A stretch of 64,000 bases of DNA from JBBRHQ01 sp963720735 (GTDB taxonomy: Bacteria; Actinomycetota; Thermoleophilia; Solirubrobacterales; 70-9). This document shows, piece after piece, positions 8,822-16,362 of the stretch. The stretch covers positions 1-64,000 of the forward strand of contig CAVRGL010000003.1 of the NCBI GenBank assembly GCA_963720735.1. The letters are read 5' to 3'. Below the pieces are notes generated by a model. The model did not search any database and was not told where the DNA came from. It worked only from the letters and a program-made list of their open reading frames with translations. A program made the translations under genes and the position numbers. Position 1 is the first letter of the stretch. Each line of letters begins with the position of its first letter.

Positions 8822-10060
8822 TTGCTCCAGGAAGTCGCCCTCGCCCAGAAGTCACTGGCGGACTACACCCACATCGTCGGCCGGGGGCTGGTGGAGCAGA
8901 TCAACGAGCTCTCGGCGCCGCTGAAGGGGAAGCGCGTCCTCCACGTCAGCGCCACCGCCTTCGGCGGCGGCGTCTCGGAGATCCTCTACACGATCGTGCC
9001 CCTGATGTGCGACGTCGGGCTCGACGCCCACTGGCAGGTGATCTTCGGCAGGGAGGAGTTCTTCAACGCGACCAAGCTGCTCCACAACTCCCTCCAGGGC
9101 GACCCCGCGACCCTGACCGCCGCCCAGTGGAAGCTGTTCGATGAGTTCAACGAGCTGAACGCTGACGGGCTGCAGGGGGAGTGGGACGCGATCGTCGTCC
9201 ACGACCCGCAGCCGATCGGCCTTCGCCGCGGCGCCGCGGAGGCCGGCGGGAAGTGGATCTGGCGCTGTCACATCGACCTCTCCGAGCCCAACCCCGAGCC
9301 GATCGAGAGGCTGATGCCGCTGATGTCGGAGTACGACGCCTCGGTCTGGCACATGGAGCAGTACGTGCCCGCGGGGATGAACAGCAACCCCGGGATCACC
9401 GTCATACCTCCGGCGATCGACCCGCTGTCGCCGAAGAACATGGCCTTCTCTCCCGAGGACGCGGCCTTCGTCTGCGGGCAGTTCGGGATCGACATCGACC
9501 GCCCGCTGATCACCCAGGTCTCCCGATTCGATCCCTGGAAGGACCCGATGGGGGTGATCGACGCCTATCGCCGGGTCACCGAGGTGATCCCCGAGGTCCA
9601 GCTCGCCCTGGTCGGCTCGATGGCCACCGACGATCCCGAGGGCTGGGAGTTCTTCCAGAAGACCTTCGAGTACGCGGACTCCGACCCGGACATCAAGATC
9701 CTCAACAACCTCAACAACGTAGGGGCGATCGAGGTCAACGCCTTCCAGTCGCAATCCGACGTCGTCCTGCAGAAGTCGATCCGCGAGGGCTTCGGCCTGA
9801 CCGTCACCGAGGCGCTCTGGAAGGGACGCCCGACGATCGCCGGCAACGTCGGCGGCATCCCACTCCAGATCAAGGACGGCGAGACCGGCTTCCTGGTCGA
9901 CTCCAGCCAGGAGTGCGCGCTGCGCTGCACCGAGGTCCTCGCCGATCCCGAGCTGGGCAAGCGCCTCGGCCGCGGCGGCAAGGAGCACTCCCGCGAGCAT
10001 TTCCTCAGCCCCCGCCTGCTGCGCGACTGGCTGTCGCTGTTCAACTCGCTGGCGATCTGA
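8822..10060 (+). CDS. treT: Trehalose synthase TreT (GT4 glycosyltransferase)
   Basis: 412-residue GT4 enzyme that closely follows TreT, which joins NDP-glucose and glucose to give trehalose. Visible elements are the N-terminal HVSATAFGGGVSEIL loop, HDPQP, WRCHIDLSEPN, QVSRFDPWKDP and the nucleotide-sugar-binding REGFGLTVTEALWKGRP. The start is TTG at 8822 with GGAGG about ten bases upstream; no ATG fits. It is separated by one gene from otsA, so the cell has at least two trehalose routes. TreT can act reversibly. Confidence 0.9.
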   Translation: MLQEVALAQKSLADYTHIVGRGLVEQINELSAPLKGKRVLHVSATAFGGGVSEILYTIVPLMCDVGLDAHWQVIFGREEFFNATKLLHNSLQGDPATLTAAQWKLFDEFNELNADGLQGEWDAIVVHDPQPIGLRRGAAEAGGKWIWRCHIDLSEPNPEPIERLMPLMSEYDASVWHMEQYVPAGMNSNPGITVIPPAIDPLSPKNMAFSPEDAAFVCGQFGIDIDRPLITQVSRFDPWKDPMGVIDAYRRVTEVIPEVQLALVGSMATDDPEGWEFFQKTFEYADSDPDIKILNNLNNVGAIEVNAFQSQSDVVLQKSIREGFGLTVTEALWKGRPTIAGNVGGIPLQIKDGETGFLVDSSQECALRCTEVLADPELGKRLGRGGKEHSREHFLSPRLLRDWLSLFNSLAI

Positions 10061-10075
10061 GCCCGGCGCGCTCGC

Positions 10076-10756
10076 CTAGGTCAGCACCTGGATGAACCCG
10101 CGAATCACCAAGGCGGCGCCGATCCCAGCGCTGCCATAGAGAGCGAAGCCCCGGGCGTGGCGCGATACCCACGCCTTGAACCGGTCCACGGCTCGAGGGG
10201 TCCAGTCGGGCGCGAAGGTGTAGCCGATCAGCGGCAGCTCCAGCAGCGAGAGCATGATCAGGTTGAAGCCGATCACCGTCAGCACGGTCTCGACTGTGCT
10301 CAGGTTCTGCTTCGACATCTGGTCGAGCCCGGCTATATAGGAGCCGCCCGGGAGGGTCAGCAGGGCACCGACGACGAAGGTATCCCGGGCCCTGCCCTTG
10401 CTGAGGAACTTCTGCCATCGGGGCTCCTTCTTCGGCTTCTCCTCCTTCTTGCGCCGGCGCCGTTCTCGAAAACCCTCGTCCCTGCGGGTGGCCAGGACCA
10501 CGGCCAGCAAGAGGAGGATGCCTCCGAGGGTGAAATCGGCACCGGGGGAGAGGGTGTTCTGTGTGGTGCTGACGCTGGAAGTCCCGTCCAGCGAGAAGAC
10601 GATCAGCAGCCCCAGGGTGAAACTGGTCAGGAACGCCCCGCAGAGGTAGCCGAGCAACAGGCGCCTCGGGCTCGGCAGCAGCAGCATCACGGTGGTCGCA
10701 GCCAGCAAAGTCGGGTTGAAGGCAGCCGTGAACGAAAAGAGGAGGACCTTGTCCAC
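10076..10756 (-). CDS. GAP/Sap-family membrane protein (paralog A)
   Basis: 226 residues with six hydrophobic segments and a central very basic loop (RRRRKKEEKPKKEPRW). It belongs with the GAP (Sap, sulfolipid-1-addressing protein-like) family, whose members are implicated in export of surface glycolipids. It is a clear paralog of the gene at 29975-30655: same length, and shared elements such as TTQN, LPLIGY.FAP and the C-terminal RG.I..LT. The frame is open beyond 10756 into otsA antisense, but homology begins at GTG 10756. A TAGAGT box sits eight bases before it. Confidence 0.75.
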   Translation of the reverse strand: MDKVLLFSFTAAFNPTLLAATTVMLLLPSPRRLLLGYLCGAFLTSFTLGLLIVFSLDGTSSVSTTQNTLSPGADFTLGGILLLLAVVLATRRDEGFRERRRRKKEEKPKKEPRWQKFLSKGRARDTFVVGALLTLPGGSYIAGLDQMSKQNLSTVETVLTVIGFNLIMLSLLELPLIGYTFAPDWTPRAVDRFKAWVSRHARGFALYGSAGIGAALVIRGFIQVLT

Positions 10757-10764
10757 GTCGGGGC

Positions 10765-10770
10765 ACTCTA
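10765..10770 (-). promoter_or_regulatory. Candidate leaderless -10 box (GAP paralog A)
   Basis: TAGAGT on the minus strand ends eight bases before the GTG at 10756. No ribosome binding site is visible between them. Confidence 0.5.
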
Positions 10771-10807
10771 ATCCGGCCGTTCGGACTGTCACCCAGCGCC
10801 CCCCGGG

Positions 10808-10813
10808 TAGGCT
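10808..10813 (+). promoter_or_regulatory. Candidate -10 box of otsA
   Basis: TAGGCT lies nine bases before the ATG at 10823, implying a leader of only a few bases. The intervening GAGCGAG could alternatively act as a weak Shine-Dalgarno sequence. Confidence 0.45.
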
Positions 10814-10822
10814 CTGAGCGAG

Positions 10823-12313
10823 ATGAGCCCCGACCGTGGCCAGCCGCTGATCATCGTCTCCAACCGCGGCCCGGCACAGTTCGAGGTGGACGGGGAGGGA
10901 AGGCGCACGGTCCGCCGCGGCGGCGGCGGCCTGGTCACAGCGCTCTCCGGGCTGGTCTCCCACCGCGACGCGCTGTGGATCGCCTCGGCGATGACCGACG
11001 AGGACATCGCCGTCTCCGAGGAGAGCGACTCCGGCCCGGTCGAGATATCGATCGGAGGGATCTCCTACCGGGTTTGCCTGATCGAGAGCGATGCCGCCGC
11101 CTATGACCGCTTCTACAACGTGATCGCGAACCCGATCCTCTGGTTCATCCAGCACTACCTCTGGGACCTCTCAAACGCCCCCGACATCCGCCAGGACGAA
11201 CTCGACGCATGGGACTACGGTTACCAGACCGTCAACCGCGACATCGCCGACGGGGTGCTGAGGCAGATCGAGGGCATCGACCGGCCGCTGGTGATGCTGC
11301 ACGACTACCACCTCTACACCGCCCCGGGGATGATCCGCGAGCAGCGCCCGGACGCCTTTCTGCATTTCTTCGTCCACATCCCGTGGTCCCAGCCGGACAG
11401 CTGGCGGATCCTCCCCGGCAGGATCAGGGAGGCCGTCTACCGAGGCATGCTCGCCAACGACATCATCGGCTTCCACACGGGCGCCTACTGCCGAAACTTC
11501 CTGCGCTGCTGCGACGAGCTGATCGAGGCGGACGTCGATTTCCGGGGTCGCAAGGTGACCCACCCAGGCGGCCAGACCCTGGTGCGCGCCTATCCCCTCT
11601 CGATCGACGCCGAGAGGCTGGAGCGGGCGGCCGCCTCCGAGGAGGTGATCGAGGCCGAGCGCGAGGTGCTCGAGCGGCGCCGCAAGTACCTGATCATTCG
11701 CGTCGATCGCGCCGACCTCTCGAAGAACGTGCTGCGCGGCTTCACCGCCTTCGACACCTTCCTCCAGCAGCATCCGGAGTTCCGCGAGGAGGTGACCTTC
11801 ATCGCCCACCTGCAGCCCTCGCGCCAGGACGTCCCCGAGTACGCCGAGTACCTGGAGCGGATCGAGGCGTTGGTAGCCGTCGTCAACCACCGCCACGGGA
11901 CCACCGACTGGATGCCGATCGACCTGAAGATCTACGAGAACTTCCCCGAGGCCGTGGCCCGCTACAAGCACTTCGACCTGTTGATGGTCAACTCGATCTT
12001 CGACGGGATGAACCTGGTCGCCAAGGAGGCGCCCACGGTGAACACCCGCAACGGGGTGCTGATGCTCTCCGAGAACACCGGCTCCCATGAGGAGCTGGCC
12101 GACTGCGCCCTCTCGGTCAACCCGTTCGACATCCAGGAGCAGGCCGACACGATCTACCGAGCGCTGACCATGGATCCGGAGGAGAAGCGGCTGCGGGCCG
12201 GGCGACTGAAGCAGATCATCGACTCCCGCAACCCGGGTGATTGGGTGGACGAGCAGCTCGACGACATCAGGGCCGTGCAGCGCGAGCGCGCGGCCGGGGC
12301 GTCTCCGGCTTGA
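10823..12313 (+). CDS. otsA: Trehalose-6-phosphate synthase (GT20)
   Basis: 496-residue GT20 enzyme transferring glucose from UDP- or ADP-glucose to glucose-6-phosphate. Motifs include SNRGP at the N-terminus with the Gly-rich GGGGLVTAL loop, YNVIANPILWFIQHYLW, HDYHLY, HIPWSQPD, IIGFHTGAYCRNFL, RVDRADLSKNVLRGF and the C-terminal DGMNLVAKE..., ENTGSHEEL phosphate-binding region. No otsB phosphatase lies in the window, so trehalose-6-phosphate must be processed elsewhere. A close relative making another glucosyl-phosphate compound cannot be excluded. The stop overlaps the start of the next gene. Confidence 0.88.
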   Translation: MSPDRGQPLIIVSNRGPAQFEVDGEGRRTVRRGGGGLVTALSGLVSHRDALWIASAMTDEDIAVSEESDSGPVEISIGGISYRVCLIESDAAAYDRFYNVIANPILWFIQHYLWDLSNAPDIRQDELDAWDYGYQTVNRDIADGVLRQIEGIDRPLVMLHDYHLYTAPGMIREQRPDAFLHFFVHIPWSQPDSWRILPGRIREAVYRGMLANDIIGFHTGAYCRNFLRCCDELIEADVDFRGRKVTHPGGQTLVRAYPLSIDAERLERAAASEEVIEAEREVLERRRKYLIIRVDRADLSKNVLRGFTAFDTFLQQHPEFREEVTFIAHLQPSRQDVPEYAEYLERIEALVAVVNHRHGTTDWMPIDLKIYENFPEAVARYKHFDLLMVNSIFDGMNLVAKEAPTVNTRNGVLMLSENTGSHEELADCALSVNPFDIQEQADTIYRALTMDPEEKRLRAGRLKQIIDSRNPGDWVDEQLDDIRAVQRERAAGASPA

Positions 12314-13746
12314 GCCGGCCGGCTCCCAGCCGACGTCTCCGGGCTGGGGCCGTGATCGCCGCATCGCTGGGGGCGCTGATCGCCCTGTCGGCGGCCGGCC
12401 CCGGTGAGGCCCGGCCGGCTCCGCCCGCGGCACGTGCGCATGGACCGAAGCTGCGCCGGTGCGACCTCGGGCCTCCCCGCCTCTTCCGCTGCGGTCACGT
12501 CAAGGTCCCGGTGCGCCGCGGCCACCCGGCGCTGGGAAAGCTCAAGGTCGCCTTCGCGCTGCGGCCGCGGATCGAGCGGGGTCGGCGCTCGCTGGGCACC
12601 ATCGTCGGGGTCGAGGGCGGCCCGGGGTACGCGGCAACCGACCGCCCCTACGCCGCCTCGCTGATCGCCGCACTGGGGCCGATCCTGCGGCGGCGGGACC
12701 TGCTGCTGGTCGACGAGCGCGGCACCGGGCGCTCCGGGGCGGTCCACTGCGACCCGCTCCAGAGGGGGCAGATCCAGGAGCACATCGCGGTCGGCGAGTG
12801 CGCCGACCAGCTCGGCGCCCGCTATGCCGCATACACGACGGCGGAGGCCGCCGACGACATCGACGCGGTCCGCCGCTCGCTCGGCCTCGGCCGCATCTTC
12901 CTCTACGGCGACTCCTACGGGACCCTCCAGGGCCAGGCCTACGCCGTCCGCCATGCGTCGAAGCTGCGGGGACTGATCCTCGACTCGGCCTACCCGGCCA
13001 ACGACCCCTACTGGCGCACCCTCTTCCCCGCCTTCCGGCACGGGCTGCGGATCGCCTGCCGCCACTCGCCGCTCTGCCCGCCGCGGCCGTTCCGCCGCTT
13101 CCGGCGGGTGGTCCGCCGCTTCCACGACGCCGGCCGGCCGACTGATGACTTGCTGGAGACCGCGCTGGAGGCCGGGACCTTCGCCCCCCGGTCCTACATC
13201 AACCTTGACCAGGGGGACCGGCTGTTCCTGCGGGGAAGGCCGCGCCGGCTGAACAAGCTGATCTGGCCCGGCCCGCCGGGCTTCGGCGACGTTCACTCAT
13301 TCTCCTACGGCCTCGAGATCGCGGTCGAGTGCAACGACTACCCGCAGCTTTGGGACACCCGCGCGCCGATCAACAAGCGGATCCGGCAGCTGAGCGCCTC
13401 GGTCAAGGGGCTGCCCCGCGGCTACTTCGCGCCGTTCACCCGCCGCGAGTATCTGCTGTCCTCGGCGGCGCACCAGACAAACTGCCTGACCTGGCCGGCA
13501 CCCCCTCCGGGAGGGCTGGAGCCGCCCGTGCCGAGGGGCTGGCGGGCGCCGGCGAGCTTCCCGACCCTGGTCCTCGCCGGGCAGGTCGACGACATCACCT
13601 CGGTCAAGGAGGCGAGGGAGACGGCCCACCGGTTCCGCCGCGCCCGCGTCTACGTCGTACCCGACCGCGGCCACGTCTCGAGTCTCTACTACCCGTTCCG
13701 CTCACCGGCGGTCGGGGTGATGCGCCACTTCATCCGCAACCACTGA
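12310..13746 (+). CDS. Secreted alpha/beta hydrolase (S33/TAP-like peptidase family)
   Basis: 478 residues from a TTG that overlaps the otsA stop (TTGA). That start gives a clean signal peptide (Arg-rich head, hydrophobic segment around 12-30). Upstream codons in the same frame lie within otsA and add no recognisable sequence. The fold is shown by VEGGPGY (oxyanion loop), DERGTGRSG, nucleophile elbow YGDSYGT, the late acid in GQVDDITS and catalytic H in PDRGHVS. This is the layout of proline-iminopeptidase/tripeptidyl-aminopeptidase-like secreted hydrolases. Substrate unknown. Confidence 0.82.
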   Translation: MSRPAPSRRLRAGAVIAASLGALIALSAAGPGEARPAPPAARAHGPKLRRCDLGPPRLFRCGHVKVPVRRGHPALGKLKVAFALRPRIERGRRSLGTIVGVEGGPGYAATDRPYAASLIAALGPILRRRDLLLVDERGTGRSGAVHCDPLQRGQIQEHIAVGECADQLGARYAAYTTAEAADDIDAVRRSLGLGRIFLYGDSYGTLQGQAYAVRHASKLRGLILDSAYPANDPYWRTLFPAFRHGLRIACRHSPLCPPRPFRRFRRVVRRFHDAGRPTDDLLETALEAGTFAPRSYINLDQGDRLFLRGRPRRLNKLIWPGPPGFGDVHSFSYGLEIAVECNDYPQLWDTRAPINKRIRQLSASVKGLPRGYFAPFTRREYLLSSAAHQTNCLTWPAPPPGGLEPPVPRGWRAPASFPTLVLAGQVDDITSVKEARETAHRFRRARVYVVPDRGHVSSLYYPFRSPAVGVMRHFIRNH

Positions 13747-13800
13747 GCGGCACCCCCGCCACGCAAGCGTCAGAGCATTTGTCCGCGGGTCGATCGGGGG

Positions 13801-14256
13801 TCAGTGCGGGGCGAACTCCTCCGAGCCGTCGCCGGGCGGTGGCGCCGGGGCGGGCGGTGGCGCAGGGGGCGGCGACTGAAGGGCAGGTGCCGGCGGTGGC
13901 GGCGATGTCGGGTGCGGCGGAGATGCCGGAGCGACCGGAGCTGGGTGGGCCTCCGGCGGGCGAGCCCGGGGTTGCCGGCGATGTGAGCGGTGGCGTCGAT
14001 GCCCATGTGGACTCCCCTCATTGCTGCGGTTCACTCGGTTGTCCCGGCCGGCGCCCCCGGCCTTTGATGGCCGTGGGCGCCGCGCGCCGGGTGCGGATAT
14101 CCGTTTCCCAGGAACCGGCAGGCCGACGTCGGCCGCGAGCGGCGGCGGGCGGGGCGGGCGCAGCAGGCCGGGGAGCGCCGTGAGGGCGAGCAGCGCAGCC
14201 GCCACCGCGATCGCTGCCCGGGCGGCGGCGCTCCAGCGGACTCGAAGACCCGGCAT
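13801..14256 (-). CDS. Possible single-span proline-rich envelope protein
   Basis: 151 residues from ATG 14256: a positively charged start, one hydrophobic segment (about 12-30), an Arg/His-rich middle and a Pro/Ala-rich C-terminal 50 residues ending GDGSEEFAPH. The acidic, non-repetitive tail after the proline stretch looks selected rather than random. The frame is not certain: in another minus-strand frame an ATG at 14006 is preceded by AGGGGAG, so a frameshift or a second short gene is possible. No family is recognised. Confidence 0.4.
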   Translation of the reverse strand: MPGLRVRWSAAARAAIAVAAALLALTALPGLLRPPRPPPLAADVGLPVPGKRISAPGARRPRPSKAGGAGRDNRVNRSNEGSPHGHRRHRSHRRQPRARPPEAHPAPVAPASPPHPTSPPPPAPALQSPPPAPPPAPAPPPGDGSEEFAPH

Positions 14257-14312
14257 GACGGTCCAAGGCCCCCTCCGAGAGGACTCTCCCCCCGCTATAG
14301 TCATGCGCCGCC

Positions 14313-14711
14313 TTGGCAGAGACACGCGAATACGAACTGGTGCTGATGCTCGACCCCGGCCTCGAGGACTCCGCCCGTGATGCGCTCGCCCAGGAGGCCC
14401 GCGGGCAGATCGAATCCGAGGGCTCGCTGAAGCACGAGAACGCCTGGGGCGTCCGCAAGATGGCCTACGAGATCGAGCAGCGAACCGAGGCCGATTACCG
14501 CTGGTTCCGGTTCGAGGCGCCGCGTGACCTGCTCGGCCGGCTCGATCACAGCCTGAAGATCGCCGACGGGGTGCTGCGCTTCAGGGTGTTCAAGGTCGAC
14601 CCGGACTCCCCGGTGCTCGGTGCTCCGCCCGCGGCGGGGGCGCCGGCGCCCGCGCGGGATCGCGGCGATCGCGGGGATCGCGGCGGATCGCGGGGATCGG
14701 CCGCCGCGTGA
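14313..14711 (+). CDS. rpsF: 30S ribosomal protein S6
   Basis: 132 residues. The S6 fold is recognised by REYELVLMLDPGLE, ENAWGVRKMAYEIEQRTEADYRWFRFEAP and LKIADGVLRFRVFKVD. The start is TTG at 14313; the ATG at 14303 is out of frame. TATAGT eleven bases upstream is a likely -10 box. The C-terminus is extended by an Ala/Pro segment and GDRGDRGG repeats encoded by tandem GATCGCGG units, absent from a minimal S6. First gene of the rpsF-ssb-rpsR-rplI string. Confidence 0.95.
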   Translation: MAETREYELVLMLDPGLEDSARDALAQEARGQIESEGSLKHENAWGVRKMAYEIEQRTEADYRWFRFEAPRDLLGRLDHSLKIADGVLRFRVFKVDPDSPVLGAPPAAGAPAPARDRGDRGDRGGSRGSAAA

Positions 14712-14871
14712 AGAGCGCAGCGAGGACGCCGGCGAGGAGTAGCAGGCGGGTCGCTCGAGCGACGCCGCCCCAATTCACCGCAGTTTGGGCCGTTTGCCTT
14801 GCCGGGGGGAGAGATCGCGCCGGGCGCCTGCTTAGACTGGTTCTGAGAATCGAGATAGAGGAGCGAGAGAA

Positions 14872-15324
14872 GTGGCAGCCACGAACATCAACAGGGTGAT
14901 CCTCACCGGGAACCTGACCCGCGACCCGGAGTTGCGCAGCACCCCGGGCGGAACCTCCGTCTGCAGCCTGCGGCTCGCGGTCAACAGCCGCCGCAAGGAC
15001 TCCAGCGGCGAGTGGACCGACAAGCCCAACTACTTCGACATCACGGTCTGGGGAGCGCAGGGCGAGAACTGCGCCAACTACCTCAGCAAGGGCCGCCCGG
15101 TCGCCGTCGATGGCCGGCTCGAGTGGCGCGAGTGGGAAGCCAAGGACGGCTCCAAGCGCCAGAGCGTCGAGGTGATCGCCGACTCGGTCCAGTTCCTCGG
15201 CTCGCGCGACGGCGGTGGCGGAAACGGCAACGGCTTCGCCGCGCCTTCGGACGTCCCCGCCGACACCTCGGACTTCGAGGGCGCGGGCGTCGGCGGCGAC
15301 AACGACGACGACATCCCCTTCTAG
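14872..15324 (+). CDS. ssb: Single-stranded DNA-binding protein
   Basis: 150 residues. The N-terminal OB fold (about 1-110) contains NRVILTGNLTRDPELR, CSLRLAVNSRR, FDITVWGAQGENCANYLSKGRPVAVDGRLEWREWE. A Gly/Asn-rich linker leads to the acidic tip DNDDDIPF, the docking site for partner proteins. Start is GTG 14872 with GAGGAG eight bases upstream. The 160 bases between rpsF and ssb hold no gene; TAGACT near 14833 may be an internal promoter. Confidence 0.96.
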   Translation: MAATNINRVILTGNLTRDPELRSTPGGTSVCSLRLAVNSRRKDSSGEWTDKPNYFDITVWGAQGENCANYLSKGRPVAVDGRLEWREWEAKDGSKRQSVEVIADSVQFLGSRDGGGGNGNGFAAPSDVPADTSDFEGAGVGGDNDDDIPF

Positions 15325-15450
15325 GGGACTTCCTCCCGGCAACCGCGAGGGCGCGGCGGCGCCCTCGCTGCTCGTCCCAGCCGCTACGATGCCCGGGTTC
15401 GGCTCGCCCGGCACCGTGCCGGGCGACTTCTACGTGAGGACCGCACAGAC

Positions 15451-15711
15451 GTGGCAAGGACCAGAGACGCAGCACCCCAGCGACGCGGCCGGCGCTCTGC
15501 CGACCGCATGCGTCCCCGCAAGTACACGCGGATCAACGTCGAGGAGATCGACTACAAGGACCTCAACCTGCTTCGCCGGTTCATCTCCGACAAGGGAAAG
15601 ACGCGGTCGCGCCGGGTCACCGGGCTTTCGCGCAAGCACCAGCGACAGCTGGCGGTGGCGGTGAAGCGCGCCCGGGAGATCGCCCTGCTTCCCTACGTCG
15701 GGGAGCGCTGA
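15451..15711 (+). CDS. rpsR: 30S ribosomal protein S18
   Basis: 86 residues with the S18 core: CysFree N-terminal basic region, IDYKDLNLLRRFISDKGK and TRSRRVTGLSRKHQRQLAVAVKRAREIALLPYV. It starts at GTG 15451 and its stop overlaps the rplI start (TGATG). The usual N-terminal zinc-binding cysteines of C+ paralogs are absent. Confidence 0.96.
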   Translation: MARTRDAAPQRRGRRSADRMRPRKYTRINVEEIDYKDLNLLRRFISDKGKTRSRRVTGLSRKHQRQLAVAVKRAREIALLPYVGER

Positions 15712-16163
15712 TGGCGCAGGCGATCCTGCTCCAGGACGTCACCGATCTCGGGGCACGAGGCGACGCCGTCGAGGTATCGCCCGGGTACCTGCGCAACTAC
15801 CTGGTGCCGAGGAACCTGGCGCAGCCGGCGACCGACGCAGCCCTCGAGCAGGCGCAGCGGCGCCGCGAGGCCGCCGAGCTGGCCGAGCGCGAGGCCGCGG
15901 CGCGGGCCGAGGAGACGGCGGCGCTGCTCTCGAAGACGGTGCTGACCATCCACCATCGCGCAGGGGAGGACGGCAAGCTGTTCGGCTCGGTGACTTCGAA
16001 GGAGATCGCCGACGCGATCCGCGACGCCCGTGACCTGCGCATAGACCGGCGGAAGATCCGCCTCGAGCAGCCGATCCACGAGGTCGGCACCTACATGGTC
16101 GAGATCGAGATCCCGGGCGGCGCCACCGCCTCGGTGAAGACGATCGTCGCCGAACAGAAGTAG
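15711..16163 (+). CDS. rplI: 50S ribosomal protein L9
   Basis: 150 residues, normal length. The N-domain has AILLQDVTDLGARGDAVEV and GYLRNYLVPRNLA; a long charged helix (about 45-75) connects to the C-domain with GKLFGSVTSKEIADAI and the final beta element IEIPGGATASVKTIV. Coupled to rpsR by TGATG overlap. The following 199 bases before dnaB hold no gene but include a perfect palindrome, AAACCCGGGTTT, at 16230-16241. Confidence 0.97.
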   Translation: MAQAILLQDVTDLGARGDAVEVSPGYLRNYLVPRNLAQPATDAALEQAQRRREAAELAEREAAARAEETAALLSKTVLTIHHRAGEDGKLFGSVTSKEIADAIRDARDLRIDRRKIRLEQPIHEVGTYMVEIEIPGGATASVKTIVAEQK

Positions 16164-16362
16164 CGACCGCGACCGGGGCTCTCCCCGACCGCTGCCGCAG
16201 TCACCGTTCCGCGCGCAAAAGGTTTCGGAAAACCCGGGTTTGCCGCGCACGGGCCCCGGCGTCGTGTGGTTTGTTTGAGCGGCGCGATCCAGCCCTGCCC
16301 GGCGCGCACCGAATCAGGGGCGGGACTTCCGCCGATCTCGACCCGAGACTGATCAGCAAGCG

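Noticed and set aside
10757..11155. Long in-frame N-terminal extension of the GAP protein at 10076-10756
   Set aside because: It is antisense to conserved otsA sequence, while paralogy with the 226-residue protein at 29975 begins exactly at GTG 10756.
14655..14700. Short tandem repeats as a possible CRISPR or VNTR locus
   Set aside because: They are inside the rpsF coding tail, with no spacers and no cas genes.
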